Origin: Bacteroides ovatus
Lineage (GTDB): Bacteria; Bacteroidota; Bacteroidia; Bacteroidales; Bacteroidaceae
Assembly: GCF_001314995.1 (NCBI RefSeq)
Contig: NZ_CP012938.1
Coordinates: 1,302,001 to 1,366,000 of the forward strand
DNA: 64,000 bases
Reading direction: 5' to 3'
Both the position numbers and the translations under genes were made by a program. Shown here one piece after another: positions 1 through 8,632 of this stretch (its first letter is position 1; each line of letters opens with the position of its first letter). Below the pieces are notes generated by a model. The model saw only the letters and a program-made list of their open reading frames with translations, searched no databases and was not told the DNA's origin.

Positions 1-1113
1 AGGTAATTGAATACTAAGTATCATCTGCGAAATAATCAATCCTTTGAAAGGATCTCCAATAAAGAAAATCAGCAATAAGGCAATTCCCAGAGATAAAAGG
101 ACTCCTACCTGCGAGTGGCTGTCTTTGATATGATACGATTCACCGAAAATACCCGCAAAGATGGAACCTGCCGCCATTCCGCTCGTAATGGTGGATGAAA
201 TACCCGCCATCAGCAATGCCAGTGCAAATACGATGGCAGCATTACTTCCCAACAAAGGTTCGAGCAATGACTTAGCCTGTTGCAGTTCCTCTACCTGAAT
301 ACCGCTTTTAAAGAAAGTAGCGGCAGCCAGAAGAATCATGGCACTGTTAATCGCCCAGCCGACAATCATAGAGAAAAGAGTATCAAACAACTCATATTTC
401 AAAACCTTCTTAATAGAAGCATCATCTTTCTTATTATATTCATGACTCTGTATCACCTCCGAATGAAGAAACAGATTATGAGGCATCACTACCGCTCCCA
501 ACACACTCATGATAATCAGCATACTTCCTTTCGGAAAAGAAGGAGTCACCCACCCTGCTGTCGCAGCCGGCCAGTCTATTTCCACCAGAAACAGTTCGTA
601 GATAAACGAAAGCCCGATAACAGAGACAAATGCAATGATGGAACGCTCTATCTTTTTATACGAATTAGTGAAAAGCATGATAGAGACAAAAAGCGTAGTC
701 AACACAGCTCCCCATATAATAGGAATATCAAAGAGCATTTCCAACGCAATGGCACCTCCCAGAATTTCCGCTAAAGAAGTAGAAATCGACGCCAGTACCG
801 CCGTACCAAGAATAGGTCGCGACACCCATTTGGGAGTGTATTTAGTGGCCGCCTCCGAAAGGCAAAGCCCGGTAACAATCCCCAGGTGGGCAACGTTGTG
901 CTGAAGCACAATCAGCATAATAGTGGACAATGTAACCACCCAAAGTAAGGAATAGCCAAATTCGGAACCGGCGGCGAAGTTAGAAGCCCAGTTTCCCGGA
1001 TCAATAAATCCTACCGTAACCAGAAGCCCCGGACCAATATATTTAAAAACATCCAGTCCACCCAGATAGCGTTTATGATCTTTGCGTTTTAAGTCTTGAA
1101 AAATATTCTTCAT
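1..1113 (-). CDS. Nramp-family Mn2+/Fe2+ transporter (C-terminus cut by window edge)
   Basis: Inner-membrane divalent-metal symporter of the Nramp/MntH family. The 371 codons present run in frame off the left edge from an ATG at 1113. The two Nramp signature motifs are visible: DPGN at residues 38-41 in TM1 and MPHN at residues 210-213 in TM6, which supply the metal ligands Asp, Asn and Met. The rest is a chain of hydrophobic helices. It is a single gene reading away from the pheT operon, with its own promoter upstream. Metal preference (Mn versus Fe) cannot be read from this. The family call is secure; only the last part of the protein is missing. Confidence 0.93.
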   Translation of the reverse strand, partial: MKNIFQDLKRKDHKRYLGGLDVFKYIGPGLLVTVGFIDPGNWASNFAAGSEFGYSLLWVVTLSTIMLIVLQHNVAHLGIVTGLCLSEAATKYTPKWVSRPILGTAVLASISTSLAEILGGAIALEMLFDIPIIWGAVLTTLFVSIMLFTNSYKKIERSIIAFVSVIGLSFIYELFLVEIDWPAATAGWVTPSFPKGSMLIIMSVLGAVVMPHNLFLHSEVIQSHEYNKKDDASIKKVLKYELFDTLFSMIVGWAINSAMILLAAATFFKSGIQVEELQQAKSLLEPLLGSNAAIVFALALLMAGISSTITSGMAAGSIFAGIFGESYHIKDSHSQVGVLLSLGIALLLIFFIGDPFKGLIISQMILSIQLP

Positions 1114-1137
1114 TTTTGCATAATAGTTTTAACCTTA

Positions 1138-1170
1138 CAAATATACTTATAAATAACGAGTGAAGGTCAA
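1138..1170 (-). promoter_or_regulatory. Bacteroides-type promoter of the Nramp gene
   Basis: On the minus strand there is a TATATTTG -7 box (1138-1145) and a TTG -33 element (1168-1170). The 22-base spacer is slightly longer than the usual 19-21. It lies 25 bases upstream of the Nramp ATG. Confidence 0.45.
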
Positions 1171-1236
1171 TTTTAGTTCAAAATACCGACAAGTAAGTAA
1201 ACAACACCCGGATACTCCCCCTCTATGGATTCCCGC

Positions 1237-1275
1237 AAAAAAAGACCCTCGACAAAATAAATTGCCGAAGGTCTT
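1237..1275 (-). terminator. Intrinsic terminator of the pheT-yebC-TSCPD operon
   Basis: Read on the minus strand, AAGACCTTCGGC pairs with GTCGAGGGTCTT and is followed directly by seven T. It sits just downstream of the TSCPD gene stop at 1313, so it ends that operon before the Nramp promoter. Confidence 0.8.
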
Positions 1276-1312
1276 GAAAAATATCAAATTTTACAAAAAT
1301 AAAAGAAGTCGA

Positions 1313-1558
1313 TTAATATCCCATCTCATGTAATGCACGACACAATTGGTCAGGACATGAAGTCGGTCTGCCACCACAATGCACTCCTTCAAGTTTTGCA
1401 ATAACATCCGCTACCTTCATTCCTCTCACAAGGCGGGAAATACCTTGAAGGTTACCATTACATCCTCCCCAGAAAGCAACTTCTTTCACCACTCCATCTT
1501 CCACATTCAGTTCGATGTTGGTGCTGCAAGTTCCCTGGGTTCTATACACATATTCCAT
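1313..1558 (-). CDS. TSCPD domain-containing protein (81 aa)
   Basis: Small cytoplasmic protein consisting of a single TSCPD domain, the same fold that forms the C-terminal part of some class II ribonucleotide reductases. The signature T-S-C-P-D is at residues 66-70, and further cysteines are at 11, 33, 61 and 73, which suggests metal or redox chemistry. Its stand-alone role is not known. It starts 9 bases after the yebC stop, so it is the last gene of the pheT-yebC operon. Length fits the family. Confidence 0.85.
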   Translation of the reverse strand: MEYVYRTQGTCSTNIELNVEDGVVKEVAFWGGCNGNLQGISRLVRGMKVADVIAKLEGVHCGGRPTSCPDQLCRALHEMGY

Positions 1559-1567
1559 AACCTTGTC

Positions 1568-2302
1568 TTATTCTCCCTCTTCCGGCTGCATATTGGTATA
1601 AACAGTCTGCACGTCGTCAAATTCTTCCAAACGTTCGATCATCTTATCCAATGTTTCGCGCTGTTCCGGAGTCACCTCTTTCATGTCGTTCGGGATATAA
1701 GTGAAGTCTCCACCGACATCTTCAAAGCCACACTCCTCCAGGTGTTTCTGAATAGCGGCATAGCTCTTGGGATTACCATAGATAGTGATTGTTCCTTCTT
1801 CATCATCCTCTTCGTATTCATCTTCCACATCATAATCGATCAGATCCAGAATCAGTTCTTCCATATCCAATCCGTCTTTCTTCTTGAAAGTGAATACACA
1901 TTTGTGGTCGAACAGGAACGCGAGAGATCCCATTGTACCGAGATTACCGCCAAACTTATTAAATACCGAACGAACGTCAGCCACCGTACGGGTTGTGTTA
2001 TCTGTCAGCGTATCCACAAATACAGCAATACCGTGAGGACCGTATCCTTCGTAAGTCATGCTCTTGTAGTCGCTCTGGTCTTTACCCATTGCGTTTTTGA
2101 TAGCACGTTCAATATTATCCTTCGGCATATTTTCACGCTTACAAGTAGCGATCACCGAACGCAAAGTCGGGTTATTTTCAGGTTCCGGACCGCCTGCCTT
2201 TACAGCTATCGCGATTTGTTTACCCAGTCTTGTAAATGTTTTAGCCATGTGGCCCCATCTTTTCAGTTTAGCGGCCTTTCTATATTCAAATGCTCTTCCC
2301 AT
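1568..2302 (-). CDS. yebC: YebC/PmpR family protein
   Basis: 244-residue YebC/PmpR (TACO1-like) protein. Members act in the cytoplasm either as DNA-binding regulators or, as more recently recognised, as helpers of translation through difficult stretches such as polyproline. The conserved N-terminus (GHMAK near residue 17, followed by a KIAIAVKAGG-like segment here reading KQIAIAVKAGG) and the PEPENNPTLR motif are visible, as is the acidic middle (DVEDEYEEDDEEG). It lies 31 bases after pheT and 9 bases before the TSCPD gene, in one operon. Confidence 0.93.
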   Translation of the reverse strand: MGRAFEYRKAAKLKRWGHMAKTFTRLGKQIAIAVKAGGPEPENNPTLRSVIATCKRENMPKDNIERAIKNAMGKDQSDYKSMTYEGYGPHGIAVFVDTLTDNTTRTVADVRSVFNKFGGNLGTMGSLAFLFDHKCVFTFKKKDGLDMEELILDLIDYDVEDEYEEDDEEGTITIYGNPKSYAAIQKHLEECGFEDVGGDFTYIPNDMKEVTPEQRETLDKMIERLEEFDDVQTVYTNMQPEEGE

Positions 2303-2333
2303 TGGTTTATATTTTTAGATTGAAATTTTAAGT

Positions 2334-4796
2334 TTATCTAAGTTTGGCACCCAGCTTATCTTCCAAGTTCTTCACCAGTTTCGACATGATCTTATCAATC
2401 ATCTTATCATTCAAAGTCTGGCTCTCATCCTGAAGCAGGAAGCTCACCGCATACGACTTCTTGCCTGCTTCCAGATTCTTACCTTCGTACACGTCGAAGA
2501 GTTCCACTTCTTTCAACAGCTTCTTCTCTGTTTCGTAAGCAATCTTTTCGATTTCGGCAAACTGCACATTCTTGTCAAGCAACAATGCCAGGTCACGTTT
2601 CACAGCAGGGAACTTGGAGATTTCCTTGTAGCTGATCTTCACAGAACGGATAGCTTTCATCAGTTCCTTCCAGTTCAAGTCGGCAAAATACACTTCATTG
2701 TCGATATCAAATGCTTTCAATAGCTTCTTAGTCACGATACCGAAGGAAGCAAGACGCTTACCACCCTTCGTATTGATAGAAAGTGCGGCAGCAAAAATAT
2801 CGTCCGTCAGATTACCGACAACCAGATTGTGCAAATCCAGTCCCAGACGCTTCAATATATTTTCTACATAAGCCTTCAATTCATATACCGAACTGTTCTC
2901 ATCTGCATGTGCCCATGAATTGGAAACCTTCTTACCGGTTACCCACAAGCCCAAGTGATAATCTTCCGAGTAAGGAGCCAATACCTTCTCTTCATTCTTC
3001 TTGTCAGCATCGAAATGATAGCAATTACCGAATTCGAAGAACTTCAAATCAGCATTCTTACGATTTGCATTATGAGCAATACTTTCCAGTCCACCGAACA
3101 GCAAAGTCTGACGCATAGCGTTCAAATCCGCACTCAACGGATTCAATAACATCACTAGATGGTTGGACGGATAAGTCTCCATACCATCATAATAAGCAGC
3201 ACGCGTCAATGAGTTGTTCAGGATCTCATTAAATCCGCAGCCCACCAATTGCTCTGCAATCAGGTTCTGCAATTTATTCGATTTATCATGTTCACCTTTA
3301 GTAGTCAGGCTGGAGTTCAATGTAGTCGGGATTTCAACATTGTTATATCCGTAGATACGAAGAATATCTTCAATCACGTCACAATCACGCTGCACGTCTA
3401 CACGATAAGGAGGAACAGCTAATGTCAGCCCTTCCGCCGTTTCATTAGTGATCTTCATTTCCAGGCTGGTCACAATGCTCTTGATTGTCTCTACCGGAAT
3501 TACTTTTCCTACCAAAGAATGTACTTTCTCATAAGCCAGATCAACTATAAAATCGGGTGCAGGAGTAGTGAACACGTCTTTTATTTCAGAAGAAATCGTA
3601 CCGCCAGCCAGTTCTTTAACCATCAAAGCAGCCAGTTTCAAGCAATATATCACACTGTTCGGATCGATACCGCGTTCGAAACGGAAAGAAGCATCCGTAT
3701 TCAAGCCATGACGGCGGGCTGTCTTACGCACCCATGTAGGATGGAAATAAGCACTTTCAATGAATACATCTGTCGTAGCTTCCGTAGAACCGGAGTCCAG
3801 TCCGCCGAATACACCGGCAATACACATGGCCTCTTCCTTGTTACAAATCATCAGGTCGCGTTCGTTCAATTTACGTTCCACCTCATCCAGCGTAACGAAC
3901 GGGGTTCCTTCCGGCATTGTCTTTACAATTACTTCATTGCCTTTTATCTTTCCAGCATCGAAGCAATGCAACGGCTGACCGAAAGCATGAACGATATAAT
4001 TAGTAATATCCACTACATTATTAATAGGACGCACCCCGATCAGACGCAATTTGTTTTGCAGCCATTCCGGGCTTTCCTTCACAGTGACACCTTTCACCGT
4101 AACACCGGCATAATGCGGACAAGCTTCGCTGTTTTCCACCTTCACTTCAATATTCAAGTCATGGTTTTCCACTTTAAAGCCGTCTACCGACGGACGTTGC
4201 AAAGTAGCCTGTTTGCCGTTCTGAATCAGATAAGCGTACAAGTCACGAGCCACCCCATAGTGAGAGCAAGCATCCGCACGGTTAGGCGTGATGTCCACTT
4301 CAAGCACATAGTCGCTCTTGATATTATAATAATCCTTGGCAAGCGTACCCGGAACAGCATTTTCCGGCAATACGATAATACCTGCATGATCCGTACCGAT
4401 ACCGATTTCGTCTTCAGCACAAATCATACCAGTAGATTCCACCCCACGGATTTTTGATTTCTTGATGGTAAAACATTCGTCACCGTCATAAAGTTTCGTA
4501 CCTAAAGTAGCTACCACCACTTTCTGTCCGGCAGCCACATTCGGGGCACCACAAACAATCTGTACCGGTTCACCGTCTCCCAGATTAACAGTAGTAATAT
4601 GCAAATGGTCAGAATTAGGATGTTCCGTGCAGGTCAGCACTTCACCGATCACCAGTCCTTCCAAACCACCTTTAATGGTTTGCACTTCTTCTACACCACC
4701 TGTTTCCAAGCCGATAGAAGTCAACGCAGCAGCCGTTTCATCGGGCGTCAGGTCGAAGTTGACATACTCTTTCAGCCAGTTATAAGAGATATTCAT
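2334..4796 (-). CDS. pheT: Phenylalanine--tRNA ligase beta subunit
   Basis: 820 residues, the normal size of PheT, which with PheS forms the (alpha-beta)2 enzyme that charges tRNA-Phe. Domains in order: an N-terminal B1 region, an EMAP/OB-type tRNA-binding domain (about 40-150), the B3/B4 editing domain (about 210-380), B5, the catalytic-like core, and a C-terminal ferredoxin-fold anticodon-binding domain (about 730-820). The start MNISYNWLKEYV is the standard one. It heads the operon pheT-yebC-TSCPD; pheS is not in the window. Confidence 0.97.
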   Translation of the reverse strand: MNISYNWLKEYVNFDLTPDETAAALTSIGLETGGVEEVQTIKGGLEGLVIGEVLTCTEHPNSDHLHITTVNLGDGEPVQIVCGAPNVAAGQKVVVATLGTKLYDGDECFTIKKSKIRGVESTGMICAEDEIGIGTDHAGIIVLPENAVPGTLAKDYYNIKSDYVLEVDITPNRADACSHYGVARDLYAYLIQNGKQATLQRPSVDGFKVENHDLNIEVKVENSEACPHYAGVTVKGVTVKESPEWLQNKLRLIGVRPINNVVDITNYIVHAFGQPLHCFDAGKIKGNEVIVKTMPEGTPFVTLDEVERKLNERDLMICNKEEAMCIAGVFGGLDSGSTEATTDVFIESAYFHPTWVRKTARRHGLNTDASFRFERGIDPNSVIYCLKLAALMVKELAGGTISSEIKDVFTTPAPDFIVDLAYEKVHSLVGKVIPVETIKSIVTSLEMKITNETAEGLTLAVPPYRVDVQRDCDVIEDILRIYGYNNVEIPTTLNSSLTTKGEHDKSNKLQNLIAEQLVGCGFNEILNNSLTRAAYYDGMETYPSNHLVMLLNPLSADLNAMRQTLLFGGLESIAHNANRKNADLKFFEFGNCYHFDADKKNEEKVLAPYSEDYHLGLWVTGKKVSNSWAHADENSSVYELKAYVENILKRLGLDLHNLVVGNLTDDIFAAALSINTKGGKRLASFGIVTKKLLKAFDIDNEVYFADLNWKELMKAIRSVKISYKEISKFPAVKRDLALLLDKNVQFAEIEKIAYETEKKLLKEVELFDVYEGKNLEAGKKSYAVSFLLQDESQTLNDKMIDKIMSKLVKNLEDKLGAKLR

Positions 4797-4880
4797 ATAT
4801 TTAATTTTTTATTGTTTCTCAAAAAGATTTGCAAAGTTAATAAGATTTTTCGGTTGACCGAGAAGGTTAGATAAAAAAGT

Positions 4881-4971
4881 TTATAGTTGATAGTTACCAT
4901 GCGGAATAACATACAGATAGAAGAAATGTTGCGCAGAGCATTTTCACTATCAGTTATCAACTATCAACTAT
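4881..4971. repeat. Inverted repeat in the dnaB-pheT gap
   Basis: AGTTGATAGTTA (from about 4886) is repeated inverted as ATCAACTATCAACT (about 4954-4968). It could fold as a long weak hairpin at the 3' end of the dnaB transcript, whose stop is at 4975. No T run follows, so calling it a terminator would be a guess. Confidence 0.4.
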
Positions 4972-4974
4972 TAA

Positions 4975-6534
4975 CTAAAATGGTAACGGTCCATCTCCCG
5001 GTGCTCCGAATGGATTCTCCGTCTGCGGTGCAAAATCAGGTGCGGGAGGAGGTATGGAACCAGCATTACCTGTATTCATTTTCGATCCTAACATAGCTCC
5101 TGCAGGCTCGCCCGGCATCGGGATCACCATATCGTCTTCCGGATTAGAGAAACGGGTAAACTCACCCTTAAAGCGGAGCAACACCTCGCCTACCGCACCG
5201 TTACGATGCTTGGCGATTACAATTTCCGCCATACCGCGCAAGTCATTACCACGATCATCCTGAAATATCTTATAGTATTCCGGACGATGGATAAAGCACA
5301 CCATATCGGCATCCTGCTCGATGGCTCCCGATTCACGAAGGTCACTCAACTGCGGTCGTTTACCATCAATACCTTCACGACTTTCCACACCACGATTCAA
5401 CTGTGACAGTGCGATAATCGGAATACTCAACTCTTTCGCCAATCCTTTCAACGAACGGGAAATGGTACTAACCTCTTCCTGACGGCTACCAAACGCCATC
5501 CCACTCGCATTCATCAACTGAAGGTAGTCAATGATGATGATTCGCACCCCATGTTCGCGTACCAAACGACGCGCTTTGGTTCGAAGTTCAAACACAGACA
5601 GAGACGGCGTATCATCCACGTAAAGCGGTGCATCCATCAGATTCTTCAGTTTATAGTCCAGTTGTTGCCATTCATAATTTGCCAACTGCCCGCTTTTGAT
5701 TTTCTCGCTCGGAATCTCGCAGACATTCGCAATCAAACGGTTCACCAACTGAACGTTACTCATTTCAAGAGAGAACAACGCCACCGGGTTCCGGTAATCC
5801 ACCGCAATATTCTTAGCCATTGAAAGAACGAAAGCAGTCTTACCCATAGCAGGACGGGCAGCTATAATAATAAGGTCGGAATTCTGCCAACCCGAAGTCA
5901 TCTTATCAAGTTTCGTGAAACCACTCTCCAGACCACTCAAACCATCGGTTCGAGCCGCAGCTTTCTGAATTAGTTTATAGGCTTCGTCAATCACCGGATT
6001 GATCTGCGTATAATCTTTTTTCATATTCTGCTGTGAGATCTCGAAAAGCTTACCTTCCGCTTCCTGCATCAAGTCGTCCACGTCCAGGGTCTCGTCAAAC
6101 GCTTTACTCTGGATATTGCTCGTAAACGTTATCAACTCACGCGCCAGCGATTTCTGTGCAATAATACGGGCATGGTATTCAATATGTGCGGATGAAGCCA
6201 CCTTACTACTCAATTGAGTAATATAGAAGGGACCTCCCACCTCTTCCAAGTCTCCGCGTTTACTAAGTTGTTCCTTTACAGTCAGAATATCCACCGGTTT
6301 CTGGTTCACCGCAAGATCGACGATAGCAGAATAAATCAACTGATGCCGGCGTTCGTAAAATGATTCGGGACGAAGAATTTCACTCACCAATGAATAAGCG
6401 TCCTTTTCAATCATTAAAGCTCCCAAAACTGCTTCTTCCAGTTCAGGCGCCTGCGGCTGAATACGACCATAATCATTTACCGGTTGTATTTTAGTAGACT
6501 TTGAATTGCGGGTATTTCTTTTCTGTTCGGCCAT
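4975..6534 (-). CDS. dnaB: Replicative DNA helicase DnaB
   Basis: 519-residue hexameric 5'-3' replicative helicase. The N-terminal primase-interaction domain (about 25-130) is followed by the RecA-like core. The Walker A motif ARPAMGKT is at 226-233, the catalytic Glu in SLEM at 257, and Walker B RIIIIDYLQL at 331-340. The C-terminal tail after about 460 is rich in Pro and Gly, as is common in Bacteroidota DnaB. It is divergent from ispE. Not to be confused with the separate primase/P-loop pair at 16-19 kb. Confidence 0.97.
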   Translation of the reverse strand: MAEQKRNTRNSKSTKIQPVNDYGRIQPQAPELEEAVLGALMIEKDAYSLVSEILRPESFYERRHQLIYSAIVDLAVNQKPVDILTVKEQLSKRGDLEEVGGPFYITQLSSKVASSAHIEYHARIIAQKSLARELITFTSNIQSKAFDETLDVDDLMQEAEGKLFEISQQNMKKDYTQINPVIDEAYKLIQKAAARTDGLSGLESGFTKLDKMTSGWQNSDLIIIAARPAMGKTAFVLSMAKNIAVDYRNPVALFSLEMSNVQLVNRLIANVCEIPSEKIKSGQLANYEWQQLDYKLKNLMDAPLYVDDTPSLSVFELRTKARRLVREHGVRIIIIDYLQLMNASGMAFGSRQEEVSTISRSLKGLAKELSIPIIALSQLNRGVESREGIDGKRPQLSDLRESGAIEQDADMVCFIHRPEYYKIFQDDRGNDLRGMAEIVIAKHRNGAVGEVLLRFKGEFTRFSNPEDDMVIPMPGEPAGAMLGSKMNTGNAGSIPPPAPDFAPQTENPFGAPGDGPLPF

Positions 6535-6542
6535 CGAGATAT

Positions 6543-6772
6543 TTACTATTTTACGATTTACTATTTATTATTTTACGACTGGACAGACTCTATTATCACA
6601 TTTATCACGGAATTCTTCCAGTCGAGACGACAAAGATAGAATATAATCACGAAGAATGAATAAGGAAAAATGAAGATTTTAGTAACTTTGCTCCCGATTC
6701 ACATTATCCAGCTATGATTAATTGTAATGTGAAGCACTGTAAATAGTAAATAGTAAAATAGTAAATAGAAAT
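6543..6772. promoter_or_regulatory. Divergent dnaB / ispE promoter region with AT repeats
   Basis: Candidate -7 boxes are TATCTTTG for dnaB (minus, 6631-6638) and TAACTTTG for ispE (plus, 6683-6690). Neither has a good TTG at -33. The two gene-proximal ends carry mirror copies of a TAAATAGTAAA-type repeat: 6543-6577 beside dnaB and 6738-6772 beside ispE. The transcripts would therefore start with related AU-rich leaders. Confidence 0.45.
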
Positions 6773-7603
6773 ATGATTGCTTTTCCCAATATCAAAATAA
6801 ACCTGGGACTTTCCATCACGGAAAAACGCCCGGACGGATACCACAATCTGGAAACAGTTTTCTATCCGGTGGCTCTGGAAGACGCACTGGAAATCCGTAC
6901 CTCCCCTAACGCTGACCGAAAATTCACTCTCCACCAACATGGAATGGAAATAGCCGGTAACCCTGAAGACAATCTGGTAGTAAAAGCCTATTTATTGATG
7001 GATAAGGAATTTCATCTCCCTCCTATCGAAATCCACTTATACAAGCACATCCCTTCAGGAGCCGGACTGGGAGGAGGATCATCGGATGCCGCTTTCATGC
7101 TAAAGTTGCTCAACGATCATTATCAGCTGGGAGTATCCGAAGAACAATTGGAAGTATACGCTGCCACTTTGGGAGCAGACTGCGCTTTCTTTATCAAAAA
7201 CAGACCGATATTTGCCGAGGGAATTGGAAACATCTTCTCCCCGGCCGAACTTTCATTAAACGGCTACCAAATCATGATTATAAAACCGAATGTTTTTGTT
7301 TCCACCCGGGAAGCCTTTTCAAACATTCATCCCCATCGTCCGAAATATCCGGTTAGGGAGGCAATCCAGCGTCCTGTACAAGAATGGAAGGATACGTTAA
7401 TCAATGATTTCGAAGCAAGTGTATTCCCGCAACATCCCGTCATTGGAGAAATCAAAGAAGAACTCTATCATCAAGGAGCAATCTACGCATCCATGAGCGG
7501 CTCCGGCTCATCCGTATTCGGGCTGTTTGCTCCCGGATTCGTCTTACCGGAAATTGATTGGGGAACTGACGTATTCTGCTTCAAAGGTACATTAAACAAA
7601 TAA
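6773..7603 (+). CDS. ispE: 4-diphosphocytidyl-2-C-methyl-D-erythritol kinase
   Basis: 276-residue GHMP-family kinase that phosphorylates the 2-hydroxyl of CDP-methylerythritol in the non-mevalonate isoprenoid pathway. The N-terminal [10 protein letters not shown] substrate strand, the ATP loop [13 protein letters not shown] (94-106), the catalytic Asp of GADCAFF (136) and the C-terminal SGSGSS motif are all present. Length is typical. It is a single gene facing the higA gene, which it meets tail to tail. Confidence 0.96.
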   Translation: MIAFPNIKINLGLSITEKRPDGYHNLETVFYPVALEDALEIRTSPNADRKFTLHQHGMEIAGNPEDNLVVKAYLLMDKEFHLPPIEIHLYKHIPSGAGLGGGSSDAAFMLKLLNDHYQLGVSEEQLEVYAATLGADCAFFIKNRPIFAEGIGNIFSPAELSLNGYQIMIIKPNVFVSTREAFSNIHPHRPKYPVREAIQRPVQEWKDTLINDFEASVFPQHPVIGEIKEELYHQGAIYASMSGSGSSVFGLFAPGFVLPEIDWGTDVFCFKGTLNK

Positions 7604-7635
7604 ATCTCACTAACAATTATGTTTTGACTATTTTT

Positions 7636-7998
7636 TCAAAATCCCAACATGGCAGCGGGGTGTATATTGAGTACCCGGCAAAGCAAGCGAGCTATTTTTA
7701 AAGTAGGTTCCGAGCGACCCGAAATATAATCATTCACGCGTGAAGGGCTAACCCCTATTTCACTGGCAAGCTGTTTTTGTGTCATCCCCTTTTCTTCAAG
7801 GGACAATTCTATCAATTCTGCTACGGTTGGTTTTTCTATAGGAAAATGTTCCTTCTCATACGCAATCACTATATCAGACATAACAGAAAGCTCCACCATG
7901 CTCTTGTCATTTGCAGGAGTGCTGTCGTCCACCAAAGGCAGAAGTTCTTCGACTCTTGCCAATGCAAATTCGTATTGTTCTTTCGTTATTTTAGTCAT
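7636..7998 (-). CDS. higA: HigA-type antitoxin, XRE helix-turn-helix
   Basis: 120 residues. An N-terminal segment (1-60) is followed by a Cro/CI helix-turn-helix (about 65-112) with the core GMTQKQLASEIGVSPSRVNDYISG. Antitoxins of this family bind HigB, block its mRNA cleavage, and repress their own promoter. The gene follows higB by 10 bases, giving the toxin-first order typical of higBA. No neighbouring gene suggests another role. Confidence 0.88.
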   Translation of the reverse strand: MTKITKEQYEFALARVEELLPLVDDSTPANDKSMVELSVMSDIVIAYEKEHFPIEKPTVAELIELSLEEKGMTQKQLASEIGVSPSRVNDYISGRSEPTLKIARLLCRVLNIHPAAMLGF

Positions 7999-8008
7999 AT
8001 CTATTATA

Positions 8009-8308
8009 TTATATAGTTGAACAATCTATTTTATCATACTCTTTATGAGTTCCCACCCAACGGACAAAAATGTATCCCACCGTAAATTTAACAACCACTA
8101 CCAGCCGATAGTTGTTCCCTCTGATATTAAAAACATAGTGTTGATTGCCCACATAATCAGTCGATAGAAAATCCGCTTTTATATCAGACAAATTCCGCCA
8201 TTCTGCTTTTTCCGCTATATCATACCAACGTTCTAAAGCAACACGTGAATCTTCACACCCTTTCGTCTCGTAGAAATCTTTCAATTTCTTATGTGATACT
8301 ACTCTCAT
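8009..8308 (-). CDS. higB: HigB-type mRNA interferase toxin
   Basis: 99-residue RelE-fold toxin of the HigB family, which cleaves mRNA at the ribosome. Diagnostic features are the region NQHYVFNIRGNNYRL, the hydrophobic strand LVVVVKFTVGYIFVRWVG and the terminal THKEYDKI motif. It is the first gene of a two-gene operon with higA, which begins 10 bases later. Nothing looks truncated, so the pair should be functional. Confidence 0.9.
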   Translation of the reverse strand: MRVVSHKKLKDFYETKGCEDSRVALERWYDIAEKAEWRNLSDIKADFLSTDYVGNQHYVFNIRGNNYRLVVVVKFTVGYIFVRWVGTHKEYDKIDCSTI

Positions 8309-8325
8309 ATCTTATTCATTTGATA

Positions 8326-8354
8326 CAAAATTACAAAATAATTTTGGATAACAA
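8326..8354 (-). promoter_or_regulatory. higBA promoter
   Basis: Minus strand: TAATTTTG -7 box (8326-8333) and TTG (8352-8354) with an 18-base spacer, 17 bases upstream of the higB ATG. The stretch CAAAATTA-CAAAATAA is a near direct repeat over the -7 box and is a plausible HigA operator. Confidence 0.45.
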
Positions 8355-8406
8355 AAGAATTAGTGCTAAATATTTTATAAAACAGAACATCCATGCTGGG
8401 CGTACC

Positions 8407-8441
8407 AAAAAAACGGTACCACGACTCACGTCGTAGTACCG
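8407..8441 (-). terminator. Strong intrinsic terminator downstream of galE
   Basis: Minus strand: CGGTACTACGAC, a GTGA loop, GTCGTGGTACCG (one G-T type mismatch), then seven T. It lies about 190 bases past the galE stop, so a long 3' UTR or a separate short RNA ends here. Confidence 0.8.
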
Positions 8442-8632
8442 TCACAACACAAACACAAAATAAAACACGACAAAACTACTATGCAATCTTTCCTGTCTAT
8501 GCCGGGGAGGCATAAGTACTATCTACGTATATTCGCATACTCATAAACAGCTTCAGGTCGATTAGCATCAATTAAACAAATCGCATGCACGATTTGTTTA
8601 AACTTTTATGTTATTTAAAACAAGTTTCTCTT
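8442..8632 (-). other. galE 3' region with a hairpin and short open frame
   Basis: No gene of normal size. A perfect 12-bp inverted repeat, TTAAACAAATCG / CGATTTGTTTAA (8572-8583 and 8590-8601), lies 32 bases after galE. Overlapping it is an open minus frame ending at 8519 whose last 18 codons read LIDANRPEAVYEYANIRR. This looks protein-like, but the frame has no ATG, only a possible GTG. It could be a tiny gene, a relic, or chance. A small TATGCC/GGCATA hairpin lies at about 8498-8514. Confidence 0.35.

Noticed and set aside
280..904. Two plus-strand open frames near the left edge
   Set aside because: They overlap the Nramp transporter read on the minus strand, which has both family signature motifs.
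1379..2323. Long plus-strand open frame opposite yebC and the TSCPD gene
   Set aside because: Antisense shadow; its translation has no domain and is biased toward His, Phe and Ser as expected for a reversed coding sequence.
3519..4457. Long plus-strand open frame opposite pheT
   Set aside because: Antisense shadow of a conserved gene.
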